DNA from: Anaerolineales bacterium UBA877
GTDB lineage: Bacteria > Chloroflexota > Anaerolineae > Anaerolineales > Villigracilaceae
DNA length: 14,723 nt
Assembly (NCBI GenBank): GCA_002294405.1
Contig: DBFP01000055.1
Coordinates: 2,378 to 17,100 of the forward strand
Direction of reading: 5' to 3'
The notes under the pieces were generated by a model that worked only from the letters and a program-made list of their open reading frames with translations, searched no databases and was not told the DNA's origin. Position numbers and translations under genes: made by a program. This document shows positions 1-7,169 of this stretch, piece after piece. Positions within the stretch are counted from its first letter, which is position 1. Each line of letters opens with the position of its first letter.

Positions 1-110
1 AGAGTTTTCTATTGTATAAAGTAGCATATACGATTTGGTAAGTCAATATGTGGTTCCAAACGTCTAAACCCAAGGATACGGTAATTTGATTGGTTTCATC
101 CAGCGAATTT
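1..110 (-). pseudogene. Possible remnant of the second (catalytic) IS1-like ORF
   Basis: Downstream of the InsA-like ORF on the - strand there should be an InsB-type catalytic segment. The -1 frame continues past the InsA stop with residues reading KLEIRW and then ends at the TAG at 66-64. The +1 frame reads SLDET and stays open to base 1. A typical IS1-like transposase would carry an E-(I/L)-D-E motif at about this place. The split of 'LEI' and 'LDE' over two frames suggests a frameshifted copy. The similarity is short, and the following residues do not look like the usual family pattern, so this call is weak. Only 110 bases are visible. Confidence 0.25.
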
Positions 111-404
111 CTAGTTTTTCGGTATCTTGTAAATTGCGCGTGACGAATTGGCAATATAGACATTGATCCAGTTCACCACTGTTTGTGGATTGATTCCCAT
201 TTTGCGTGCAATAGACCGAAAGCTCATTCCCTCCAGGGCCATTAAGACTATTTTTTTTCTTAATTCGTTTGGATATCCATTCAATTTGGGGGTTGGAGTA
301 TACTTCCTACCGCAATGATTGCAGCGAAATCGCTGACTGCCAGACTTATTCAAACCCGCCCTGACTTGCTTGTCGAATCTCTTGCAGTAAGGACATGTCT
401 GCAT
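111..404 (-). CDS. IS1-like InsA protein (zinc finger + helix-turn-helix), element cut by window edge
   Basis: This 97-residue protein resembles the N-terminal DNA-binding part of IS1-family transposases. It has a CxxC...CxxC zinc ribbon (Cys4, Cys7, Cys28, Cys31) in an 'RFRCNHCGRKY' context. A helix-turn-helix follows at about residues 60-82 (SFRSIARKMGINPQTVVNWI). InsA of IS1 is about 91 residues, so the length fits. In IS1 the catalytic part is reached by a -1 frameshift at an A-rich slippery site. Here the ORF ends at a similar G AAA AAC just before the TAG. The -1 frame, however, stops again after about 18 codons (TAG at 66-64). The +1 frame stays open to the window edge and contains Leu-Asp-Glu, which could be the first catalytic acid, but the rest is not recognisable. 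The element may be decayed, or simply unreadable in the 110 bases available. Neither terminal repeat can be defined. The ribosome-binding site before the ATG at 404 is weak. Confidence 0.7.
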   Translation of the reverse strand: MQTCPYCKRFDKQVRAGLNKSGSQRFRCNHCGRKYTPTPKLNGYPNELRKKIVLMALEGMSFRSIARKMGINPQTVVNWINVYIANSSRAIYKIPKN

Positions 405-566
405 ACCATGATTCTACCCGAGGAATGGATTTCTTTAAAATATATGTCTCACGCTTTAGCAAATCAAAGATCGGGGGAAATAAATTACATGATTCTTGAA
501 ACATACCCTATTCTCCCCGCGTTGAACCTAAATATGAGGTTATTAGTGATGTATACTTAGAAACTT

Positions 567-570
567 GGAG
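567..570 (+). promoter_or_regulatory. Ribosome-binding site of tnaA
   Basis: GGAG lies five bases before the ATG at 576 and supports that start. No convincing -35/-10 pair could be placed in the 170 bases between the IS fragment and tnaA. TATACT at 552-557 resembles a -10 box but has no matching -35. Confidence 0.6.
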
Positions 571-575
571 CATGT

Positions 576-1952
576 ATGCGAACCTACCCTCCTGAACCAT
601 TCCGAATCAAAGTAGTGGAACCCATCCAACTTATTCCTTTAGAGGCAAGGCGTATAGCCATCCGTGAAGCAGGATTTAATGTATTTGCCTTGAAAGCCAT
701 TGATATTTACATCGATTTACTGACCGATTCCGGGACTGGCGCCATGAGTCAATTCCAATGGGGTGCCATGATGCAGGGGGATGAATCCTATGCCGGGGCG
801 CGCTCGTTCTATCGGTTGAAGAATGCAGTGGAGGATATTTTTGGGTTCAAGCACTTTGTGCCGACTCACCAGGGGCGCGCAGCAGAAAATATCCTTTCAG
901 CAGTACTTGTCCGTCCAGGTAACTATGTGCCTTCAAATATGCACTTTGACACGACGGATGCCAATATACGAGCGCGAGGAGGGCGACCAACCAACCTGGT
1001 GATTAATGAAGCATATGATCCTCAGAGTCTGCATCCTTTTAAGGGGAACATAGATATTGACAAACTAAAAACCTTCATCAATCAAGTTGGAGTGGAAAAT
1101 ATCCCGTTAGGGATGATCACCGTCACCAACAACGCTGGGGGAGGGCAGCCTGTTTCGATGGAGAACATACGTGCTGTGGCTGAGACCTACCACAGTTTTG
1201 GAATACCCTTTTATATGGATGCGGCGCGTTATGCTGAAAATTGTTACTTCATCAAACTACGAGAGCAGGGGTATGAGGCTAAATCTCCGATCGAGATTGC
1301 CCGGGAAATGTTCAGTCACGCGGATGGCTTCTGCATGTCTGCCAAAAAAGATGCCATTGTCAACATAGGTGGTCTGCTGGCGACCAATGACGATGATTTA
1401 GCACAGGTCATAAACAATGAGCTGATTCTACGTGAGGGTTTCCCAACTTATGGGGGCTTGGCTGGGCGTGACCTGGACGCCATGGCAATTGGACTTTATG
1501 AAGGACTTGATGAAAAATACCTGGAGTATAGGCTTAAACAAACTGCCTACCTTGCTGCACAGCTGAAGGAAAAAGGAATTCCGATAATTGAACCACCGGG
1601 GGGACACGCCATATATATTAATGCCGGGAAGATGCTTCCAAAAATACCCCAGGCTGAATTTCCTGGTCAAGCCCTGACCGTGGAGCTGTACCTCGCAGGC
1701 GGTATACGGGGGTGCGAGATTGGATCAGTCATGTTTGCTTATACTGACCCTGAGAGCGGAAAAATAATTTATCCGAAGCTTGAATTAGTCCGCCTGGCAA
1801 TTCCACGCCGCACATATACCCAAAGCCACATGGATTTCATTGGTGACACCATTGCTGAAATCGCAGCGAGGTCCAATGAATTGAGGGGTTACAGATTCAC
1901 TTATGCACCGGATCTTCTCAGGCACTTCACTGCCAAATTTGAACCATTATAG
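576..1952 (+). CDS. tnaA: Tryptophanase (L-tryptophan indole-lyase), PLP-dependent
   Basis: TnaA cleaves L-tryptophan to indole, pyruvate and ammonia in the cytoplasm, using pyridoxal phosphate. The 458-residue protein is collinear with the tryptophanase/tyrosine phenol-lyase family from its N-terminus (PPEPFRIKVVEP) to its C-terminus (LRHFTAKF). Visible landmarks are Tyr72 in GDESYAG, THQGR with Arg101, Asp215 in the YMDAAR strand, and the Schiff-base lysine Lys258 in MSAKKD. The two positions that separate the enzymes both favour tryptophanase. Ile382 in CEIGS sits where tyrosine phenol-lyase has its substrate-binding arginine (MERG). His450 in RHFTAK sits where the lyase has phenylalanine. 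The ATG at 576 is preceded by GGAG at 567-570 with a 5-base spacer. An out-of-frame ATG at 572 is not used. A terminator follows the gene, so it is probably a separate unit from the lipid operon. No permease gene is next to it in the window. Confidence 0.93.
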   Translation: MRTYPPEPFRIKVVEPIQLIPLEARRIAIREAGFNVFALKAIDIYIDLLTDSGTGAMSQFQWGAMMQGDESYAGARSFYRLKNAVEDIFGFKHFVPTHQGRAAENILSAVLVRPGNYVPSNMHFDTTDANIRARGGRPTNLVINEAYDPQSLHPFKGNIDIDKLKTFINQVGVENIPLGMITVTNNAGGGQPVSMENIRAVAETYHSFGIPFYMDAARYAENCYFIKLREQGYEAKSPIEIAREMFSHADGFCMSAKKDAIVNIGGLLATNDDDLAQVINNELILREGFPTYGGLAGRDLDAMAIGLYEGLDEKYLEYRLKQTAYLAAQLKEKGIPIIEPPGGHAIYINAGKMLPKIPQAEFPGQALTVELYLAGGIRGCEIGSVMFAYTDPESGKIIYPKLELVRLAIPRRTYTQSHMDFIGDTIAEIAARSNELRGYRFTYAPDLLRHFTAKFEPL

Positions 1953-1991
1953 GGTACACAAGACTTGATTTTGACAAAGAGGGGTATAATT

Positions 1992-2030
1992 CTCCGCTAT
2001 GGTTTGAGTGACCATGGTTGGAGTTTTTTT
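1992..2030 (+). terminator. Rho-independent terminator of tnaA
   Basis: CTCC at 1992-1995 pairs with GGAG at 2020-2023, and ATGGT at 1999-2003 pairs with ACCAT at 2011-2015. Between them are a C-G pair, two G-T wobbles and one bulged T. This gives a stem of about 12 pairs with a 7-base loop (2004-2010), followed directly by seven T residues at 2024-2030. It lies 40 bases after the tnaA stop. It argues that tnaA and the downstream lipid operon are transcribed separately. Confidence 0.8.
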
Positions 2031-2144
2031 GAACGTTTCAAAGAAGAATAGAAATTCACCCTAACACTATTATTTTTATACCCAAATACCTAATGGAAAG
2101 GTAAGTAACCACTATTTTAATATGCTTATACTGGCCAACCATGG
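2012..2144. repeat. 10-base inverted repeat, CCATGGTTGG / CCAACCATGG
   Basis: CCATGGTTGG at 2012-2021 is the exact reverse complement of CCAACCATGG at 2135-2144, with 113 bases between. The left copy overlaps the descending arm of the tnaA terminator. The match does not extend beyond 10 bases. It could be chance, or a paired operator site upstream of the lipid operon. Confidence 0.3.
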
Positions 2145-2268
2145 ATTCGATTCAATGTCTTTGCGCAACTATATCCAATCTCAAGCGTTATAAAGACAAA
2201 TAATCCCCAAAAAACATACAACCTGTCTAGTCAATTATTCCAATTAAGCGGATATTTATGTTCGCCTT

Positions 2269-2273
2269 GGAGA
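2269..2273 (+). promoter_or_regulatory. Ribosome-binding site of the pfaA-like gene
   Basis: GGAGA at 2269-2273 is the only good Shine-Dalgarno sequence before the first gene of the operon. GGAG is 11 bases from the ATG at 2284, 5 bases from a TTG at 2278 and 2 bases from a TTG at 2275. The ATG at 2284 is preferred for its codon. TTG 2278 has the better spacing and cannot be excluded. Confidence 0.5.
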
Positions 2274-2283
2274 CTTGTTGCAA

Positions 2284-5200
2284 ATGGAAAAGGAAATGAA
2301 GAAAACAATAAATAATCAGGAAAACAAAATTCAATCCACCCCGCTGGCTGTAATTGGTATGTCGTCCATTTTTCCCCAAGCGCAAAACCTCCAGGAATAT
2401 TGGGACAACATCCTCCAAAAGGTTGATTGCATTGTTGATATTCCTGAATCGCGATGGAAAATCGACGAGTATTATGATCCAGACCCATCCGCCCAAGACA
2501 AAGTGTATTGCAAACGTGGGGGTTTTATCCCGGATACGATATTTGATCCGGCAGAGTTTGGTTTGCCCCCTAATATTCTGGAAGCGACCGATGTCACGCA
2601 ACTGCTGTCATTGGTGGTTGCCAGGGAATGCCTTGAAGATGCCGGTTACGGTGATGGTAAGGAGTTCGCACGTGAAAACGTAGGTGTCATTCTTGGATTT
2701 GTGGGCATAGGCAGCAAACTTGTAATTCCGCTAATGGCGCGTCTTCAATATCCAATTTGGGAGAAAGTCCTGCGCAGCCATGGAATTTCTGATGAAGATA
2801 TCCGGAAGATAATCGGGAAAATTAAATTAGCCTATCCAAACTGGGAAGAAAACTCCTTCCCAGGGTCGATTGGGAATGTTGTTTCCGGTAGAATTGCCAA
2901 TCGTTTTGATCTCGGTGGAACAAATTGCGTGGTTGATGCTGCATGCGCCAGTTCTCTCGCTGCGATCCATATGGCTGCAAGTGAACTTATCGAAGGTCGC
3001 GCCGAGATGATGATCACTGGAGGCGTTGATCTGGATAATTCCATCGGCGCGTACATGTGTTTCAGTAAAACCCCAGCCTTTTCAAAAAGCCAGTACCCCA
3101 GTCCTTTCGATATGGATTCCGATGGAATGATGGTTGGCGAAGGGATTGGCATGGTAATGTTAAAACGCCTGGCTGATGCTGAACGTGACAAAGACAGAAT
3201 TTATGCAGTAATCAAGGGGATTGGAACATCCAGTGATGGTCGTTTCAAATCCATTTATGCCCCGCGCCCAGCCGGACAGTCTTTGGCCATTCAACGCGCA
3301 TATTCCGAAGCCGGTTACAGCCCGGCGACGTCCGGTTTGATCGAAGCCCATGGAACCGGGACCATGGCCGGCGACCCAGCAGAATTTCAGGGCATGAAGG
3401 ATGTTTTCTCCGAAGACAATCCAAAAAAACAATATATCGCCTTGGGGAGTGTAAAATCTCAAATAGGACATACCAAGGCTGCTGCGGGTGTTGCCAGCCT
3501 GATCAAGGTATCCCTGGCTTTGTATCATAAGGTGCTGCCCGCAACCATCCACGTCAATACACCTAATCCCAAACTTGAAATTGAGAACAGCCCATTCTAC
3601 TTAAATACCGAAATTCGTCCATGGATAAAACCAGCCAATCATTCACGCCGGGCTGGAGTCAGTTCCTTTGGCTTTGGGGGGACGAATTTCCACATTGCCC
3701 TGGAAGAAAATAATGATGAGCACACGGGACCCTATCGATTGGGATCATCAAATAAAATCATTCTGATCACAGGTTCGACTCCCGAAGAGCTTCCCAATAT
3801 TTGCCAAGAATGGTCTGAAAAACTTCAGGGTACGCAGGCAGAGCAGGAGTTTATAAATCTGGCATCCGGATGGACGTCCAGAAAAATCCCGAGCAGCGAA
3901 TCTCGCCTGGGTTTCGTGGCAGCATCAGTATCAGAAGCAATCAATCAACTTGCGGAAGCAATGGCTCTATTGAAATCCAGGATAAACCAGGAAAGCGCTG
4001 AAAATAATACCGGAGTTTTCTTCCGCAGGAGCGGACTAAATCCGGAAGGGAAACTGGTTGCCCTTTTCCCCGGCCAAGGGTCTCAATACCTTGATATGGG
4101 TCGGGAACTTGCAGTTAATTTTCCACCCATGCGCCAGGCATTTTCAGATATGGATGCGCTCTTCGATACCGATGGATTACCCTCACTTTCAAGTGTGGTA
4201 TTCCCCATCCCTGTCTTTGATCAAACTGGCAGGGATGCGCAATCGAACTCACTGACACGCACCGAACACGCCCAGCCTGCAATTGGAGCGTTATGTGCGG
4301 GAATGTATAAAATTTTGCAGGAGGCAGGTTTTAAAGCTGATTTCATTGCCGGCCACAGTTTCGGAGAATTGACTGCATTGTGGGCCGCGGGCGTTTATGA
4401 AGATGACGATTATTATATGCTGGCAAAAGCACGCGGCAAAGCCATGGCTCCTCCCCCTGATCCCGAATTTGATGCTGGGACAATGCTGGCTGTCAAGGGG
4501 GATATATCGGCTTTACAAGATGAATTAAAAGCACATCCTGAAATTACGCTGGCAAACTGGAATTCAAACAATCAAGTTGTGCTGGCTGGAACAAGACCGG
4601 CAGTTGCTACCGTGCAGAAGATATTGGTCGAAAAAGGATATTCGGTTGTCGCGCTACCTGTTTCGGCCGCCTTTCACACCGCCCTGGTCAACCATGCCCA
4701 AAAACCGTTCGCTGAATTCATTAAGGGTGTAAAGTTTAATAAACCTTCAGTCCCGGTTTATTCAAACACCAGCGGGCAGGTTTATCCAAACGAGCCTGAA
4801 AACATTCAACAGACTCTGGCCGGGCACATTTTAAATCCGGTCCGCTTTAGGGACGAGATCGAAGCCATATATACAGCGGGTGGACGCATTTTTGTCGAGA
4901 TTGGTCCCAAGAATGTTCTAACCAACCTGGTAAAAAATATTCTTGAAGGCAAACCGCATACCTCAGTGGCTGTAAATCCAAATTCCAAAAAAGACAGTGA
5001 CCGTCAATTCAGGGAAGCCGTTACCCAGTTGTGTGTCCTGGGTCTTGACTTGAGAAAGTATGATAATTATGCGATGGTCCAGGACCACCTCAAAGAATCA
5101 AAAAAATCAGCCATTAGTGTAATGCTTAATGGGGGGCTTTATTTGACCGGAAAAACCCGTTCAGCATTTGAAAATGCGCTGTTGCAAAAGGATGCCCCGG

Positions 5201-7164
5201 TAATGGAAAATTCCATACGGGAACCCAAGATCATCGTTCAAGAAACCGGAATACCACCAGTCCCAAGGGCTCAACGGGTTGAACAAGGGGTATCCGAGGC
5301 TGAACCAAACCATGATGGATACCATGTGCAGAAGTTGCAGGAAGAGACGACCACCTCGCATCTCAAGTTCTTGTCAAACGATGCCGAATATACCCGACTT
5401 TTTGGACAAATTACCAAACAGGAACTTGACCTCCTCTCCAGTAACTCATCCCAGCAAACCTTGGACCAAATCAACACCGCCCTGAAAACACTGGATCACA
5501 GCATGGCGCAGTTCCATCAGAACCAGGCTGAGACAGTGCACGTTCATGAGCGGTTTCTCCAAAACCAGGCGGATTTGATCAATGCTTTTTTGCAATTGGG
5601 AAATGTTACCGGGGTCCAATCCACGGTCCTTCCCACCTCCAACCCGGAAACCCTGAGATCTTTCACGCGTACGATAACAGAGCCTGTTGATGATGATTTA
5701 GGCGCGGCAACGCACCCGCCCGTGGATTCAACACCAGGTACCAATTTAAAAATCCCTGCCGTCACCACAAAGGGCCCCGACCTCGAGAATCTGACACATT
5801 CGTTGCTTGAGATTGTCAGTGAAAAGACTGGGTATCCGACCGAAATGCTCGAACTTGGCATGGACATGGAAGCGGACCTGGGGATTGATTCCATTAAACG
5901 AGTCGAAATTCTCGGGGCGATGCAGGAACGTCATCCCGAGCTCCCCAAAGTGGATGCAACCGTCCTTTCGGAAATGCGCACCTTGGGGCAAATTGTTGAG
6001 AAAATGCTGGCTTCCGCCGCACCAACAGAAATTACAACTCCGGTTGCAGATTTGGCAGAGAAACCTTCTTTCGAAGAGAAGGAAATAAACCCTGTCTCAA
6101 GTGGGATTGAAATAAAAATCGTGAAGCAGGCTCTTCTTGAAATCGTCAGTGAGAAAACCGGTTATCCAACTGAAATGCTTGACCCGGGGATGGATATGGA
6201 AGCTGACCTGGGTATCGACTCCATAAAACGTGTCGAAATTTTGGGAGCACTTCAAGCGCAATTCCCAGAATTACCAAATGCGGATCCTGCCACCCTGGCT
6301 GGACTTCGGACACTCGACCAGATATGCGAATACCTGACATCAGAAACAATCAAAAAGGAACAATCCACTCTTGAGGATTCAATTCAATATGCCAAATTGG
6401 ATGAGGAAATCCCTTTGCAGCATCCGGTTGTACCAGTTCATTCCCTGCCGCGTGGGGTGGCAGCCCTTCAATATTTACCCAATCCAGACCATTTGGATTT
6501 GGATTTTCCCGACAATCATATATGTATCTTAATGGATGATGGTACTGACCTGACACCCGCCATGAGCAAAGCACTTTCCGGGCGAGGAATTAGTGTCGTT
6601 GTACTGGCTATGGATAAAACCATTATTGGCGACCATAAACCGCTCCCTAAAAACATCAAACGTGTTCTTTTACAAGATTTATCAGAGAGCGGCATTGAGA
6701 ATACACTGGCAAGCCTGCAGGACGAATATGGTCCAGCTTGCATGTTTATTCATCTTGATCCGCCAGGAAAATTGGGAGAGGTTTTCTCAGATAGGGAAGA
6801 GACAATCGTCCGTACTGCCTTCCTAATGGCGAAATTCCTAAAGAATAATCTAAATAACTCCGCTATACATAAGTATGCCGCTTTTGTGGCTGTCACGCAT
6901 TTGGATGGAGGGTTCGGTCTAAATTCCTCCCGAGAATTCGAACCGGTCAGTGGGAGCTTGTTTGGCCTGGTAAAAACACTTAGTTTGGAATGGGAAAAGG
7001 TATTCTGCCGCGCAATCGATCTATCGCCAGAAATTTCAATTCCTGCCTCGGTTGAACATATCATGGCCGAACTCTATGATCCGAACAGGTTGATTCGTGA
7101 AGTTGGTTACACCAAAACGGGACGATATACCCTGGTGATAAACCAGACAGAATCGGAGCGTTGA
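2284..7164 (+). CDS. pfaA: PfaA-like iterative synthase: KS-AT-ACP-ACP-pseudoKR
   Basis: This 1626-residue protein (counted from ATG 2284) is a modular secondary-lipid synthase subunit. The ketosynthase (about 20-475) has Cys221 in DAACASS, His356 in EAHGTGT and His396 in KSQIGHTKAAAG, so the full catalytic triad is present. The acyltransferase (about 590-890) has the FPGQGSQ opening, Ser692 in GHSFGE, an RGKAM motif with its arginine, and His798 in AFHTAL. A Gln/His-rich, probably coiled linker (about 1050-1110) leads to two carrier domains with the phosphopantetheine serines Ser1203 and Ser1313 in LGIDSIKR. Residues from about 1390 on form a Rossmann-like domain with no nucleotide or catalytic motif. 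It matches the structural half of a PKS ketoreductase and ends at GRYTLVI, where the catalytic half would normally begin. That half is encoded by the next gene. Classical PfaA proteins are longer and often have more ACPs. The gene is first in a tightly coupled operon. Confidence 0.9.
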   Translation: MEKEMKKTINNQENKIQSTPLAVIGMSSIFPQAQNLQEYWDNILQKVDCIVDIPESRWKIDEYYDPDPSAQDKVYCKRGGFIPDTIFDPAEFGLPPNILEATDVTQLLSLVVARECLEDAGYGDGKEFARENVGVILGFVGIGSKLVIPLMARLQYPIWEKVLRSHGISDEDIRKIIGKIKLAYPNWEENSFPGSIGNVVSGRIANRFDLGGTNCVVDAACASSLAAIHMAASELIEGRAEMMITGGVDLDNSIGAYMCFSKTPAFSKSQYPSPFDMDSDGMMVGEGIGMVMLKRLADAERDKDRIYAVIKGIGTSSDGRFKSIYAPRPAGQSLAIQRAYSEAGYSPATSGLIEAHGTGTMAGDPAEFQGMKDVFSEDNPKKQYIALGSVKSQIGHTKAAAGVASLIKVSLALYHKVLPATIHVNTPNPKLEIENSPFYLNTEIRPWIKPANHSRRAGVSSFGFGGTNFHIALEENNDEHTGPYRLGSSNKIILITGSTPEELPNICQEWSEKLQGTQAEQEFINLASGWTSRKIPSSESRLGFVAASVSEAINQLAEAMALLKSRINQESAENNTGVFFRRSGLNPEGKLVALFPGQGSQYLDMGRELAVNFPPMRQAFSDMDALFDTDGLPSLSSVVFPIPVFDQTGRDAQSNSLTRTEHAQPAIGALCAGMYKILQEAGFKADFIAGHSFGELTALWAAGVYEDDDYYMLAKARGKAMAPPPDPEFDAGTMLAVKGDISALQDELKAHPEITLANWNSNNQVVLAGTRPAVATVQKILVEKGYSVVALPVSAAFHTALVNHAQKPFAEFIKGVKFNKPSVPVYSNTSGQVYPNEPENIQQTLAGHILNPVRFRDEIEAIYTAGGRIFVEIGPKNVLTNLVKNILEGKPHTSVAVNPNSKKDSDRQFREAVTQLCVLGLDLRKYDNYAMVQDHLKESKKSAISVMLNGGLYLTGKTRSAFENALLQKDAPVMENSIREPKIIVQETGIPPVPRAQRVEQGVSEAEPNHDGYHVQKLQEETTTSHLKFLSNDAEYTRLFGQITKQELDLLSSNSSQQTLDQINTALKTLDHSMAQFHQNQAETVHVHERFLQNQADLINAFLQLGNVTGVQSTVLPTSNPETLRSFTRTITEPVDDDLGAATHPPVDSTPGTNLKIPAVTTKGPDLENLTHSLLEIVSEKTGYPTEMLELGMDMEADLGIDSIKRVEILGAMQERHPELPKVDATVLSEMRTLGQIVEKMLASAAPTEITTPVADLAEKPSFEEKEINPVSSGIEIKIVKQALLEIVSEKTGYPTEMLDPGMDMEADLGIDSIKRVEILGALQAQFPELPNADPATLAGLRTLDQICEYLTSETIKKEQSTLEDSIQYAKLDEEIPLQHPVVPVHSLPRGVAALQYLPNPDHLDLDFPDNHICILMDDGTDLTPAMSKALSGRGISVVVLAMDKTIIGDHKPLPKNIKRVLLQDLSESGIENTLASLQDEYGPACMFIHLDPPGKLGEVFSDREETIVRTAFLMAKFLKNNLNNSAIHKYAAFVAVTHLDGGFGLNSSREFEPVSGSLFGLVKTLSLEWEKVFCRAIDLSPEISIPASVEHIMAELYDPNRLIREVGYTKTGRYTLVINQTESER
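5803..6249 (+). repeat. Tandem acyl-carrier-protein domains
   Basis: Two carrier-domain cores (5803-5919 and 6133-6249) are 330 bases apart. Over 39 compared residues 37 are identical, including the LGIDSIKR attachment site, and the only changes are Glu-Leu to Asp-Pro. At 21 of the 37 identical residues the codons differ synonymously. The near-identity is therefore held at protein level and is not the mark of a recent duplication. Parallel ACPs are known in PUFA synthases to raise output rather than set chain length. Confidence 0.85.
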
Positions 7165-7169
7165 TCTAA

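Larger units (their letters stand above)
1953..2283. other. Intergenic region between tnaA and the lipid operon
   Basis: These 331 bases hold the tnaA terminator at 1992-2030 and then AT-rich DNA that should carry the promoter of the lipid operon. TATAAT occurs at 1985-1990 with TTGACA at 1971-1976, but the spacer is only 8 bases and the pair sits upstream of the terminator. TATAAA at 2189-2194 is a possible -10 box without a good -35. A perfect 10-base inverted repeat (2012-2021 and 2135-2144) spans the region. A 23-codon ORF starting at 2122 has no ribosome-binding site. No RNA gene or further coding sequence was recognised. Confidence 0.6.

Noticed and set aside
315..560. 81-codon + strand ORF overlapping the IS fragment, ending 15 bases before tnaA; its part from ATG 408 was considered as a TnaC-like leader
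   Set aside because: Most of it is antisense to the InsA-like gene. The part from 408 has a single Trp near its start and lacks the Trp...Pro-stop pattern of TnaC. It has no clear ribosome-binding site.
576..1952. Tyrosine phenol-lyase as an alternative identity
   Set aside because: The residue replacing the lyase's specific arginine is Ile (CEIGS), and the C-terminal position is His (RHFTAK). Both are the tryptophanase form.
1971..1990. TTGACA and TATAAT resembling a promoter
   Set aside because: The spacer is only 8 bases instead of 16-18, and the boxes lie immediately upstream of the tnaA terminator, so transcripts from here would terminate at once.
2122..2193. 23-codon ORF in the tnaA-pfaA gap
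   Set aside because: It has no Shine-Dalgarno sequence and no recognisable motif, and it is within chance expectation for an AT-rich gap.
2227..2601. Long - strand ORFs inside the synthase genes, for example 2227-2601, 2832-3191, 7107-7598 and 13748-14122
   Set aside because: They are antisense shadows of strongly supported + strand domains and show no family motifs of their own.
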